Positions 1 to 23,335 of a stretch of 64,000 bases of DNA are shown in pieces. Under the pieces are notes generated by a model. It did not search any database, had not been told where the DNA came from, and worked only from the letters and a program-made list of their open reading frames with translations. A program made the translations under genes and the position numbers. Every line of letters starts with the position of its first letter. Positions within the stretch are counted from its first letter, which is position 1. This DNA comes from Botryococcus braunii. Lineage: Eukaryota; Chlorophyta; Trebouxiophyceae. The stretch covers positions 440,742 through 504,741 of the forward strand of contig KV908403.1 in assembly GCA_002005505.1 (NCBI GenBank), read 5' to 3'.

Positions 1-200
1 CTTTGCTTTAAGACTGCCAAGTAACACCAATCGGACGACAATCCCGGACGATGCCGGCTAGCATATGAAATTAAATTGGGTACCCATTGCAAAATTGGTG
101 TCTCTCTTGATCTGCTGGTTTGCATATATGTAAACCACCATGACTTCTGACCATTGCGGGGCTGCACAGCACTCCAGACTACAACCGTGGAGGTCAGTCT

Positions 201-2509
201 TCAAAGCCCACTGTGTAGAGCTATCCAAGTCCAGTTGGTGTCAAAATGCAGAGGGGTCCCAGCTGTGCTGAGTTTGGCTTCGGAGCTGGTCCCAAGTCTC
301 TGCTCCCAGTCCAAAGTGGGGGTGAGGCACTCCTTGTAGTCATTGTGGATGATGTGGATGCACCGCAGCCCATCAATGTGCCGTGTTTCTTCGGTTTGAC
401 ACATGTCATCCCTTTTGCAGCAAATGGTAGGGAATCTGTAGTCCGGATTCAGATGCACCCGCACAGCATGATCCCAAGTGAATCCTATCATGCTCTCCTC
501 GCATTTTGCCTTGTTGCAGAGGCGGCGGTCGTCAAACATGGTAACGTTGAATGCTTTCATCAGCCAGCCGACCATTATGTCTGCACCAAGGAGCACACAG
601 ACGCCCCATCAGGTCATTTTTACTGGAACAAGAAGGACAGGAGGTGGGGCATCTGAAATATTTCGAGACAATCAAAAAACAGCCATTGCATCTGTCCACA
701 GTTCCCCCAAGGCTCCTGCTCTGAACCTGATCAATTTCCATCGTTGACCAGAAAGAACGGTGTCCACCTCTTCTGCCATTTCCCACCTCTTCGTATTGGA
801 TGATTATCAATCTTTTCTTGCCATGGCCAATTTCAGAGTTCACTTTAAAGAGTAGGGTCAAATAAGGGTTCTAAGCTCTGAAAGATCAGATATGGCCATG
901 TCAGATAAGGTTGTTTCAGGCAGCTGCAAGATGTACATGCCAATCCCAGCTCGCTTTACCCAGGGCCATGACAGAGCTCTCAGTAATTGCGAGTTATAGA
1001 ATAGCATGTAGAAAAGCCAAACCCCCCTTTGTTTGTGGGTAACAGAAGTCATGGCATTCACTGCTGGCACACCAGGTCTAGAGACACTCAAGATAAAGAT
1101 GGGCAGCTCTGATCCACACAGAGTTGTCAATCGCTGTGTTTTATGGCCCTCCAGTCAGCAACTACCATATGGTGTGAGCAAGTGTTGCAACCACCTCGAC
1201 ACTGTGAGCAGTGTAAGTTTAAAACAACTTTGGGCAGCTGCCGCCATTCAAGTTGATGGGAGAGGGAGCGCACCCTCACTGCCACCTAGACGTGGAACAA
1301 GTTGAGATCTGACGATCCCGTCAATAACGCGGCCTGAGACGGCATAAAATGCTCCTTCTGCATAATATGTACTGTCTCCATCCATGACTTCGTGATGTGG
1401 ATCATACCATCGATGGTCTCGCATTTTCATGATTCTGCTGTCCCCACTTCGTCGAAGAAAGCACCCCACATATTCTGCACCCAACATCGCAACAGCATGT
1501 GACAACTTCGAACTACACATCTGCCTGTACACTGATATCCCGAGAGAACTGTCGGGAAGGAAGCCCATCCCTCACTTAAACCTCCCAAATACTGCTCCAA
1601 ATAACTACGGAAGGTCACTGGTTGATTTTCCGACACACAGGTGGCGCAAGTGATGTTCTCAAAAGCTAGAAGGTTATGATGGAAATAGGCAAAATGGCAA
1701 AAAGAGCTGCGCACCTGTTCCCAAATAGCTCCACTGTCGGATGGCAACAGCAAGCCGGTCAAGCCTTACATAATTGTCGTCGTCTATCTTAACTACGTAG
1801 TCCGCGTTGTATCTTTTAGATACTGTCTTCCAGAACTCATATGTCTTGAAACTGAGCATATTGTACAGATCCTGCACAAGAAGTGGTCTTCAGTCGCTAA
1901 AGACTATTACCTTCAGATGCTACCAAATGTAACCAGTTATATACCTTCCCGGGAATGCGTAAGAACTTTCCATATTTCTCTTCTTCTTCTTGTATTTGGG
2001 CTTCGTATCTTGGCGGAATATCTCCAATAGCAAATCTCACAAGGAGCCCAGTTTCATTCAGCACCCTACAGAGCATCAGATTTCTCACCACACCATGACG
2101 CACGGGGATTATGTGACAGTTAAACCCAGACAATTGTGCGTTTGGTTACCTTTGGATAGCTCTCTCGTTTGGAGGAAACCATGTCTCCCTCGCATGTTGT
2201 CTACGTTCTTGATATTTCAAATCGAAACCCGTCTGCAGAGATAATTGGGGTCATCACCATTGAATTGCTTATATCCATCAAAGTGAACGGACACCGAGCT
2301 GTGACCCTCACCATAATAGCCACCAGGCCCGCAACCCGTTGGCGCGAATCAGGATAACAATCTAAATCGATATCATGAACTCTCTTCATTTCACAACCAT
2401 TGAACAATGCGATGAAGAAAGTAAGACTCCATAGCAGTGTCTTGAGGGGTTGTATCTCCCTCCGGCATATCCCACGTTCCCGCTGCGGCCGATTCCCTAT
2501 TTGAATCAT
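201..2509 (-). CDS. GT31 family glycosyltransferase (beta-1,3-galactosyltransferase-like), 6 exons
   Basis: Type II Golgi enzyme expected to add galactose in beta-1,3 linkage to glycoprotein or arabinogalactan acceptors (family knowledge). Exons, 5' to 3': 2509-2312, 2232-2150, 2065-1945, 1871-1715, 1474-1274, 580-201. Every junction is GT-AG with matching phase and the total is 1140 nt, 379 residues plus stop. A signal anchor lies at about residues 22-39 (LKTLLWSLTFFIALFNGC) after a basic N-terminus. The GT31 core follows: a TGF...ERR...ARETWFP segment, LLVRFAIG, the metal/UDP-binding triple Asp within VVKIDDDNYVR (about 164-166), EYVGCF, a YYAEGAFYAVSG loop, then EDIMVGWLM and DDRRLC near 270-275. 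The region after DDRRLC (about 105 residues) is long and weakly conserved, so the last exon could end earlier with a further exon beyond the window. The ATG is the first that places the anchor at the N-terminus. Exact acceptor is unknown. Confidence 0.85.
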
Positions 2510-5500
2510 ATGCTAGGTAAAGTTTTCAAAATGAGCTATGTCTTTGTGAAAAGTGTTTCAGCATATCAAGTCCTCCGTTCGCCCGGGGTACGATCACTGA
2601 CACTCGACGACGAACGGCTTGCAATGCTTCTATCATTCTAGATTGCCTCCTCATACTAAGAATAACTTGAGTTTTCTAGCCCATCCATTACCAGAAGAAG
2701 CGTTTACTATCATCGAGCGGTTTGGGTGGTTGAGTCTGCGGAAGGGGGCTGATCGACTGCGATTGAACCAAAAATAGCCGATTCAAAACCGCGTAGTTGT
2801 AGTGCCTCACACCCGGACACCTGCTGACCCAAACAAACCTTGTACCGTACAAATTGTACGGAAAAGGTGTGCATGTTGTTCAGTACAAGGTATACTACAA
2901 CGCCTAAATGTTGTATGGCCATATCAATGAAATCATATCACTCGTCCAGTTTTCAGCCTTGTGACCACGTCAAGCTAAAGGATCTGCCAACGATCTTTGC
3001 ATGCTTTTCAAGGTGGAGTTGTGCTAGGGTCCATACACCTTTCGGATAAGGATCTGGATCGACAAATTAATTACTTCTTATAACAGAAATGCACTATCTG
3101 AGCTGTCGCAATTTGCACGCTAAGCTAGATCCTGTGACTTCATTTCACTTGCAGAAGGTAAACAGCCCGAAGACTACCTCGATACACAGAAATCCAATTG
3201 CACTGCAGTCGATTGTTATGGATATGAATGCCCTGTAGCTGTAGCGGCAAGCTCTTGTGCAGGTCATAGCATACCCGGGGAATAGATGGGTTCCCCCTGG
3301 GAGAGCTTTAGGTATGTCAGCCTGAGTGAAGAACACCGTCGCTTCTAGTTCTGCAGGGTTGGGGCGACTCCTAGATGAGTCACTATTTTTAAGCAATGGG
3401 TCCTTGTCCGCCCTCGCAGCAAGGTTAAGGACTTCCTAGACCCCTCCAATTTGGCCCAGTCTGCTTGGCTTGCAAGTATCGTGATCAGAGCTATTTCTGA
3501 TGCCATCTTGTACGAGGCCAATTTTGTACCGAAGAGTCTGTAAAATATTACAGGGTTCATTGTTCAAAGGCCGCTTGCGCAATCGCAGCTTGCAGGCCCT
3601 CACTGCGCATGTGGCCTTTGATGCCACGTGGGCCGCTATTAACCACATATCCATTGCAAAGGAGATGGTATTTATCTGCATAGCCAGATGTCAAACCCAA
3701 AACCCGACTGGTAAGGTAGGGTTGCATGCACTAGGGGGAGCAAACCTTCCCCTCCCTCTATGCCGACAAGGCCTGAGCATCGAGGCAACCTTGTGCACAA
3801 TTGAAGATTTTACCGCTATGTGCCCTTGGAAACTTTACCACTATGTGCAGAAATAACACCTGTAAGTCGCACCCCACTACAATGGAGATGAGACATTGTC
3901 AAAGCGTCCATTACTGGTTGACATTGAATATGCTATCCTTTGAAGATACTGCAATGAAGATACTATGATAGGTATCGTGATACTGAGATTATACCGCTCC
4001 TCGAGGGGCACTCAAAGAACACTGACTTGGGGCAGACAACATGTACTCAGCAACCGTCTGGCAACACATGTGTACCTAAAAACACTGGCGTGCAATTCGG
4101 GAACTTACGCAGGCGAAGATGGGCATCGCGCCAAGGCTTTGATATTGTACTGGTCACTAGTGTGGAGCAACATGCTGCAAATTCAGCCTTCGACTCCACA
4201 ACGAACATGACATCTTCTTATCAGAAAATGGTTAACTGAAGTGTTCTCTCCTGACCCAAATTATTGCACTTGAATGTTTCCACCTTCACTGTTTGTTTCG
4301 TTTGCTTCAATAACTTCAAATGTCCTACACCAACGCTTACCGTCATTGACCACATATTTTAAAAGTCATACTCCGGATCTTATTACGGAGAAATGCGTCA
4401 ACATACGGCAGTCCCACGCCGATTCTTCTGAAAGTGCAACCCAACTAGCCGACATGTCCGACTAGGTTGTCTGACCATGCCGGACCATCCACCACACATT
4501 GTTTCCCATCAGATGATGTCACGATATCACGACATGTATACATGTACACAACATTTTCATTCTCATCGTGAGTGTGCCATTGTGATCAGGTCCGACAGCA
4601 TCCTTCACAGCTCTCAGAACTTATAGCCTGTGAGCGCAGTACTCTCCCATTTCCTCGAAGAAATCCCAACCATGTTCTCTCCCCAGGTTCGAAGCCCGGG
4701 CTATGGCATCGACCAACGAAGTGGGTTATGTGTTTATTCAAAATCATATTCTTATTCATTAATTATTCAATTGCGCATGTAATCCAAAGGTGGAGCATCA
4801 TCCCCATTTTTCAGCCATTCGACCTAGGAATGGCACGGCTACGGCAGGAAAGAGCTCAAACCAATCCCTGCAAGAAAGGGGAGCCCTGCATTGAGAGCAA
4901 GCCATCCTCACGGCAACCCTGACACCCACACATGCCTTGCACGTCAACCTTGGTACATTAACCCTGTGCTAAGGGCCCTGCAAGGGTCCAACCACCGCAG
5001 CATTCCTGATGTGTCCCGGTGACTTCATATGAAGTACCAGGCATTGCATAGCACCTGTGCATCGGCCTTGTACATGACCCATTCCCCATGGGCCATGTGC
5101 CTGGCGGCCACGGCTAGGACTCCCGTGTGTTGCAATGACGTGATATGAACATCCCCAGCATCTCTCATATTGGCAGAACGTGTCCTCTGAAACTTTAGCT
5201 TGACCTCTGCACGTCGAAGTACCGCCCGGACCTCGGGTCGTACCGCAGGGTTGTATCGCCTGCAACCCCTCATCAATGTGCACTTCACCGGGTGTCTCGC
5301 ATCATGCACACATCCCACTTTTTCACTTTTGCAATTTTAACTTAATGCGCAGGTCATGGGCCCCTCCACCCAACAAGTGCTTGATTTCCTGCACCCTCGT
5401 CGAAGTAAAGAGTGGCAGATTGCTTCCCCCTACTGCAGCCATCCCAGCAATGTTCTGCAAAACCTAAATCAACAAGACGCTGGAAGACCTATAGACAACA

Positions 5501-5757
5501 GCCATCCCTCGACATCCAGTGGAAGGGCACCAGATCCTTCTGCCAGGCCACATGAAAAGCAGGGCAGAGTATGAATTTGGTTGAGGCTCCATCTCCATAG
5601 TCTCATGCCAGACAAGATTACCGTAAGGCAAAGTATCTAGTTGATAGAGGATTTTTCCACAGAGTTTCAGCAATAACCGGCAACCGATTCAACAATCTCG
5701 CATGTCCCAGCTAAAGACGTTTTGCCAAATTCGAAGGTGGGTATACCAGGATCTCAC
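2510..5757. other. Intergenic / 3' flank between TWINKLE and GT31
   Basis: About 3.2 kb with no recognisable gene. It should hold the GT31 promoter and the last exon and 3' UTR of TWINKLE. ORFs of 60-120 codons on both strands (for example minus 5025-5318) have no family features I recognise. Minus-strand sequence near 5000-5070 has a possible splice acceptor and an E-V-T-G stretch that resembles the TWINKLE C-terminus, but its phase does not match the preceding exon, so it is not called. Confidence 0.5.
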
Positions 5758-16342
<10,585 letters not shown>

Positions 16343-16892
16343 TATGGTGGCCGCGCACCTAATCTGCAGATGAGAACAGATTGGCGTGGACTCTGCAGAA
16401 GTTTCAACATACGCCCATCAGTTGGTTCCTCCCAACCCCAATGATTGCACTGCGTGGTGTCGAAACCCGAATCTGCCGAGAAACACTTTCCTCAAACTGC
16501 CAAACTTCGCAAAAGCTTAATTCCCTTGCTCTACCATTAAGATTGACGTGGACAGGTCATAAGGATACGGTGGGGACCAGATCAACTAAGAACAGTTTCT
16601 CTTAAACAGCTTGGCATGTCGCCCGTGGGAGCTTCGATGTAACGGCCCCGCGGGGACTGCAGTGCAGTCATTGCACCCTCGGATGGCGGCGTGCGTCACC
16701 GCGTGACGCCGGCGGCAGGGGCCCCGAGTCAGGGCCCCCGACTCGGGGCCCCCGACTCGGGGCCTGATAATAGTGCAGCGATTGACAACTTTATTATACC
16801 TGCTTTGAGCTCACCTTCACCACTTAAACAAAGTTTATGAGCTACCTTTGAAGTCTCAGGCATTTGATTTTGCATTCCATCCGTTACAGGTG

Positions 16893-16922
16893 GCTGTATG
16901 TCGTCGCGCGACGACATACAGC
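16893..16922. repeat. 30-bp perfect palindrome
   Basis: Both 15-base halves are exactly complementary, with no spacer; the centre is GCGC at about 16906-16909. Confidence 0.9.
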
Positions 16923-17736
16923 GCGCAAGACAACCCCCCGATATCGATATGCCCCGTACTGGAGTTGGGCAAGTATTAGAACAGTCGACTTAGAAAGCCA
17001 TCAGAACACCACTGGCCACAAAAAGGTATTGAAATTCGATTCATATCTTTCGCATCCCAGCGAGGCCTGTTCATTTGGTTTTGGGAATTGAAACGGATTC
17101 AACCCGACATCTCCGCCTTGTGACTCGGTAAACATTTCAGGCTTATGGCGACACTTTGGACTCTACCAATTTTTGAAACGCTCATGTTGCATGTTTTAAG
17201 CAAATTTGGAGCATAGTAAGCCTCGGCGTTGGTAGGTCGCGGGGAAAGGTACTTCCTACGCGTTTCTCTGTCACTTCGCTTCTCAAGCTGGATTTTGATG
17301 GATTTGACAAAACGCACCCGTTCATCGAGAACAAAGATATCTGAAAAGCAAAAAACGGGGGTTTTTAGGATTCGAAAGCGTTCTGTGAGTAGTTGTCCCA
17401 ATTGTGTGCCGTGTTTATGGACTCCTTCTACGGCATAGGTAATCCAATCGGAGCTCCTGAAGCGGTTTGCTGCTTCTTTGACTTCCAATAAAACACGTTC
17501 GCTTAATCCAAAGAATTACACCATGTGTATCGTATTGCAAGTTGACAGTGCTTGTGGTCTGACAACTATATAGCTTTTGCAACTAGCAACTATATATAGC
17601 CTTTGGGCGGCACGATCAATAGCGCTCGACCCATGAAAAGACGAAACAACTTGACTAAATGTGTTTGAATTTTGAGCAAACTTTAAAACGGCGCCTTCAA
17701 AGATAGTCCTAAATCCCAATCGCGATTTCGTGTTGC

Positions 17737-17783
17737 TGTTGTTCGTGTTGACATCAACACGAAGAATGTCAACACGAACAACA
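17737..17783. repeat. Hairpin, 18-bp perfect arms
   Basis: Arms 17737-17754 and 17766-17783 are perfect complements around an 11-nt loop that itself contains part of the arm sequence (CAACACGAA). Confidence 0.85.
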
Positions 17784-19223
17784 TTTAATCTGGTAAAAAA
17801 CCCGCAACATCATGATATCCTATAGTTTAACCGGCCTCAATGCGCGTCATCACATTTCATTGAACTACGTTTTCTATTGAAAGTGCGGAGGCTTAAGCCA
17901 AGCTTGGTAATTAGAAATAAGCATTCAGTGTCTAGAAATTCATATCTGCATGTATGCGTGCGTGCGTGTTCGTGTGCACGCCTACCTGCACTTACCACAA
18001 CAAGAATAGCGCGGACAACACAAACTGTTTAAACGCATCATTGACACCGCTGCTAGCAAGCACAGCTTGTTCGAGATGCCCGCTGGCGCAGCCAGAGCTG
18101 CAACTGTAGTGTTGGGATGCAATAGGAGGCAACTGTAGTGACGGAATGGCAGATTCGATGATTACATTGGCTGATCTCAGAGTCTCTTGTATGCGCTTAG
18201 CTGAGCCGTCAAGACCAACCCGCTGAAGTAACGCTCTGTAACGAGATATCGAACTACAATCGCACTGACCTTCGATTGTACCGCCGCTACTCGGGACGAG
18301 TCCTCGAGCGCGCTTAAAGCAACCCTGCTTTACCCTTCATCAAAGGATCAGATAGGTTCAGAAAGGCTTTCATGTATTCGTGTGCACTGACCTCTCATCT
18401 GTTATGGATGTGAAATTTGGCCCTTTTAGGTCTTTCACGGGTACACTCAAGTCGTCTTCTCGACCTTGCGCATGCGGGTCCAAATTACTCGACGCACACA
18501 AGAAGATACTCTGTAAGACCACCAGTGTTTGTTCGTATACCCTGAAAGATATTCTTAACTGTGAGTTGAAGATTATCAAAACACAAGGGGTTGGTATATA
18601 ACAACCCCTGTGGTCCCATAGTTGGTATGGATGGTTAGCTTCTGGAGCTCCATGTGTTAACCTATAAGTCCTAATTAGGCCTTTCCGAGCCTAATTAGGC
18701 CCGGAAAGGCTTCACGACAAAATTCTTGTGAAGGACCTCAACTTAGCCATCGATCCTAGGCGTGAAACCTTTACAGGAACTGTGATTGAGCAATTGAAAA
18801 AATTTGGGTAATACACTACCGCCCACGTCCGCATGGACACGCCTGAACGTATTGATGTGCGTCAGGGACGAGACCTACAGGTAGCTACTTGATCGCCAGG
18901 CAGATCTGTCGCAACAATTGTGGGATCCTTCCACGTGTAACCCTAGGCCTTCTCCTCGCTTACATAACTCAGCTAGGGCATTTATTGCAGATTTGATAGA
19001 TGATTTATTCGCCCTTAACATCTACCTCTACATAAGGTGCCCCCAGATTTCATTTCCCTGTGAAGACTGTAATGAGAAGGACCCTTTTATGGTTCCGTTG
19101 TAAGACATCCTAGATTGGGCCGTGGAGGTGTGGGCTTCTAATTGGAAACCCTCCACCCCCTGTCCAGGTACATGTATTTCCCTGTACCGCCTGGACCAGC
19201 CATATATGATATATACGGATATG

Positions 19224-19583
19224 TGTTGAGTTATGAACAATATTATTGAATGCCTTGTGCTTTAGGTCATCTTCACGTGTACACTATTAGGATGCGGGTC
19301 CATTGAGAACATAAGGTACCTTGAGACACGGTAGAGTGTGGACGCTTTCGAACATAAGGTACAACCTGCTCTAGATCACGCGTTAGTGTGAAAGGACTAT
19401 TAAAGCAGCGATCATCGCACAGGCGAGCAATGGGATGGAAAGATGATGGGCACATAAGGATGCTAATCTTGTTCATTCAGTGCATGTTTCTAATAGCAAA
19501 CAGTCGTTAAGGACTGTAGCTGGAGGGACACTTACGACCTGTCTGCTTGCTTACAGGTGATGCCGAATGCCCATAATCTAACA
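19224..19583 (+). repeat. Repeat family R (LTR-like), plus-orientation copy
   Basis: Starts TGTTGAGTT and ends CTAACA, about 360 bp. It aligns along its full length with the reverse complement of 45859-46226. Shared blocks include GAATGCCTTGTGCTTTAG, ACATAAGGTACC (twice), GTGAAAGGACTATTAAAGC and CTGTCTGCTTGCTTACAG. TG...CA ends suggest an LTR. No flanking duplication is visible here, in contrast to the 45.9-kb copy. Confidence 0.75.
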
Positions 19584-19989
19584 GGTTATAATTATGGGCC
19601 CACGCCTTCCAGCTGAGCAGAAGGCGGACAAGAATGGATGTTTTTTAATGCAGCGGAAGTGAGCGTCAACACACCGGAGGGGGGGGGGGAGGACGGACTA
19701 CGTCAAGAAATCGCGGCAGTGAACGCAGTCCACCAAGTGAATCATCTTCATTTCGGTTTTTTTTTTTCCTTTTTTCCTTTTTTTTTTTTTTAATACTTTT
19801 GTCTTTTGACTTCAAGTCATGGGAGGTGTCAATCGTTAAGTTCGATCGGGACTGTATTACGAAAGGGACGCAAGATCAAAGAAAGGGACGCTTAGAAAGT
19901 CATCTGGTCGGGCACAATTCGTAGAATACGAATGTAGTCCACGAATTTAGCCACACCTGGTTGTGGATTGGCAATTCTCTTTGGTACCA
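19584..19989. other. Non-coding stretch with T-rich tract
   Basis: No gene. A run of mostly T lies at about 19757-19790; read on the minus strand it is a poly(A)-like tract about 200 nt after the stop codon of the ORF pair at 19990-20594. A poly(G) run is at 19679-19690. Confidence 0.6.
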
Positions 19990-20594
19990 CTAAAGGGCGG
20001 ACCGGATGGACTGGCTTTTGGTGGAGTGCCTTGAAGGCAACAGTGTTTTCATCCAGTTTCGTGTGGAGGGAAGAGACGGCTCTTCACGGGCGCGAAGCGG
20101 AAGGAAGTAGGACTGGACGGGGTAAGCGACGCCAATAAAGTGGTAGGCTATTTCACGGAATTTTGCCTGTTTGAGCCTCAGCTCAGGCATGGACAACGCT
20201 TCAATAAGCGCTTCGACCTCAGCAGGTGAGAGCCGAGCATGGACGCGACTATGGAAGTCGACGAGGGCTTCGGCATGGACGTTCTTAGACTCACGGAAAA
20301 TCTCACAAGCAATTTTGAAATTTGCGACAACAAAAACAGTGGCTACTTCCTTAGAGTCGTAGTTCACACGAAGATGGCCCACACGATCGCGGAAATGGCG
20401 AGAGCAAGAGTTGACAAACTCATCAGAATTATCAATAACAATGGGTTTAACAATACCACATATTCTTTGAAATGACCAGGCGCGAGTTGCTCGCCATATT
20501 CTTCCCAAAGGAACGGTTCCGTGTCCGGCTGAGGGCCGATGTCCTCCACAAGATCGGGCGGAATCTGGAAAATATCCGACATATTATCAAACAT
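19990..20594 (-). pseudogene. Frame-broken ORF pair of unknown family, possible retrocopy
   Basis: Two overlapping minus-strand frames look like one protein of about 200 residues. The first (from 20594) is acidic and Pro-rich (IPPDLVEDIGPQPDTEPFLW) up to about 20480. The second continues in the -1 frame to 19990 with an amphipathic, helix-like composition (LSPAEVEALIEALSMPELRL). Past the switch the first frame becomes a low-complexity hydrophobic stretch, which argues that the second is the true continuation. About 200 nt after the stop is a poly(A)-like tract. I do not recognise the family. It may be a retroposed cellular cDNA or another mobile-element gene with a one-base frameshift. Confidence 0.45.
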
Positions 20595-20789
20595 GAAGGA
20601 TCTTTAGCTCGCCGATACCAATGTAGAATTATTTCAGCTTGGGTTTTGCTATATTCTTAATGCAGCTGAACACGAGGTAGGACTCGCGTTACGCTTACGT
20701 GTGTACGAAAAGTTGTTGTCGACAACCCGTGGGGGACCGTACGGGGATTGGGCTTGGCACGCGGGGCCCGCCAAGAAGAAGAAGTGCCC

Positions 20790-20826
20790 TTTCATGAACT
20801 TGGCGGGGCCCGCCAAGTTCATGAAA
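20790..20826. repeat. Near-perfect palindrome
   Basis: Arms 20790-20806 and 20810-20826 (17 bp each) are perfect complements around a GGC centre, in a GC-rich setting. Confidence 0.85.
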
Positions 20827-20959
20827 AGGCAGTCGGGCAGCCCACACGTTTTGCAACGTTGGAGGGGTCATTCTACAGGGGCCGCGGGTGTCCCCGACGA
20901 AAAATGGGGGTTGGCAAGGGTGATTTACGGGGATTGCAAAGAGTTTATTTAAAAGGGAA

Positions 20960-21640
<681 letters not shown>

Positions 21641-23014
21641 TATAATCAAACTGTTTTGTGGTGTATTATGTGACAACCACTCCCTGGTTTCCGTTTATAG
21701 AGCATGATTAAATGGTTTCGAGCATCTACACGTCATTTGTAGCCCTAAAGTAACCGTGCGGACGCAATTTGGCACACCCGCACGTTTCTTGCTAGGGTAA
21801 GCGGGTACCCCGTGCAAAAACCGCCATTTTCAATGGTGACAATCGGGTGCCACCCGCCCATTCCAGTTGAGCTACACGGGAATTTTAGGGGCGAGGCGCG
21901 TCCCCAAAAGGCCGCGAGGGGAATGTACTATAGCACCCTAAAGGTCCATCGGACTTCTGGACGGGGCAGTACGGAAATAGCCGAGCGGGCCAGGAATAGT
22001 CCATCGGACTCTTTAAAGGAAAAGTGAACTCTTTTAAGAGAAAAGTGAATATATCAGTCACAGGAAAAGGAAAAGTGAACTCTTTGGACTTATGGACTGT
22101 GCCCATGGGACACGAAGGGGGTTTACGGTGCTTCCGTAACTATTACTACTCGTCATGTTGAGGGAGAGCTGGCCCAGCTCAGCTGGGCCGCGTTCCTTGG
22201 GACAGGTACGGTTCGGAAGTGCGGTTGAGCACCTCACACGTTTTTGTATTTCAATAGAATATGTCGCGATTTTCAGGAATACGCGCCCGGATGGCACTCG
22301 TTCATAGGGAACGTTGTCCACGCATCGATAAATGAACGTAGGACACGCGTCCTATGTCCATGTGTACAGAAGGCCCTAGAAAGAAAGCAGGTGGGAAGGT
22401 CCTTATATATGTATACATGATACCTCTTAGTGTACATGATTACCTTCTTCGATGTATACAGTTTGACTTTTATAACAAAAGGATAAGTATTATAGTACTA
22501 TTATAATAGTACTAGCGATGACGACTTCGGTTTCCCGCAGTAGTTAGGCCTGGTTCATGGGGTGGTGTCGTGGCAGGTTGAAATTGCGTCCAAGAATACT
22601 CTTGCATGAAGGGGAGATTTTAATCTTTATAAAGCAAACTGGAGGGGCTTCTAGCGGTGTACCTACGTATCTACGCGGTACGCAACATGATAATCAGGAA
22701 GCTTCATAGAAGTAATCTTAATGTATGTATGGGGAGAAGATCTTCTTGAAGAAGCTAGAAGTGTCCAGCGGTCCATAAATTTTTACATAAATTTCAATAT
22801 ATGTATGGGGAGCTCCCTCATGGTGCCTACGTAGTATACATGGCTTCTTGTGGGTTCAAGTGATGACCGATGCTTTCCTGAAGGCTTTTTAGGTACTCTT
22901 TTTGGGTACTTAAGGAATTTCCCTAAAGTATCTGCACAAAACAGCCTATACAAAACAACCGAAGGAAAAAATACTTCCAAAGGAAGAAGGGTTTGAGAAG
23001 GCACAAAAGCACTA

Positions 23015-23067
23015 AAGTTCTGGTGGACACCACGAAGAAGTTCCAGATCTGGTGTCCACCAGAACTT
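23015..23067. repeat. Hairpin, 18-bp perfect arms
   Basis: Arms 23015-23032 and 23050-23067 are exact complements around a 17-nt loop. Confidence 0.85.
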
Positions 23068-23299
23068 AAGGCCTTATGTATACATCCTCAAAGGTAATAC
23101 GGATCTCAACCCGGGAGCAAAATGTAAATACTGAGAAAACTTCAAAAATGTCCTTGTCATATTACCTGACATTTTTCTCCCTCTCCTTCTGTCCAGGGAC
23201 CCTGGTTTCCACGTACATTAGAATCGAAAAAAGTGAAGCATATCCTAACCGCACACCTTGAATCCTACATGTGGGCGCATGGGCATGCTATAGCATACC

Positions 23300-23335
23300 G
23301 GTATAAAAGGTATGAATATTCATACCTTTTATACC
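23300..23335. repeat. 36-bp perfect palindrome
   Basis: Two exactly complementary 18-base halves with no spacer, centred on AATATT at 23317/23318. Confidence 0.9.

Larger units (their letters stand above)
16343..19223. other. Gene-poor region upstream of TWINKLE
   Basis: No gene I can support. The first few hundred bases should hold the TWINKLE promoter. Visible structures are a GC-rich tandem of GACTCGGGGCCCC-type units (about 16715-16765), a 30-bp palindrome at 16893 and a hairpin at 17737. A minus-strand ORF at 17099-17488 (129 codons, Lys/Arg-rich) matches nothing I know. Confidence 0.5.

Noticed and set aside
4681..4710. tRNA T-arm-like GGTTCGAAGC, and a similar GGGTTCGATC in the LTR at 41337
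   Set aside because: No matching acceptor, D and anticodon stems around either site.
4969..5318. Possible last exon of TWINKLE near 5000-5070
   Set aside because: An acceptor and a Y-E-V-T-G stretch resemble the family C-terminus, but the reading-frame phase does not match the preceding exon end at 5758.
17099..17488. 129-codon minus-strand basic ORF
   Set aside because: No recognisable domain or splice partners; left as unassigned.
20470..20500. Programmed -1 ribosomal frameshift between the two 20-kb frames
   Set aside because: No canonical slippery heptamer is visible; a simple mutation or a small intron is more likely.
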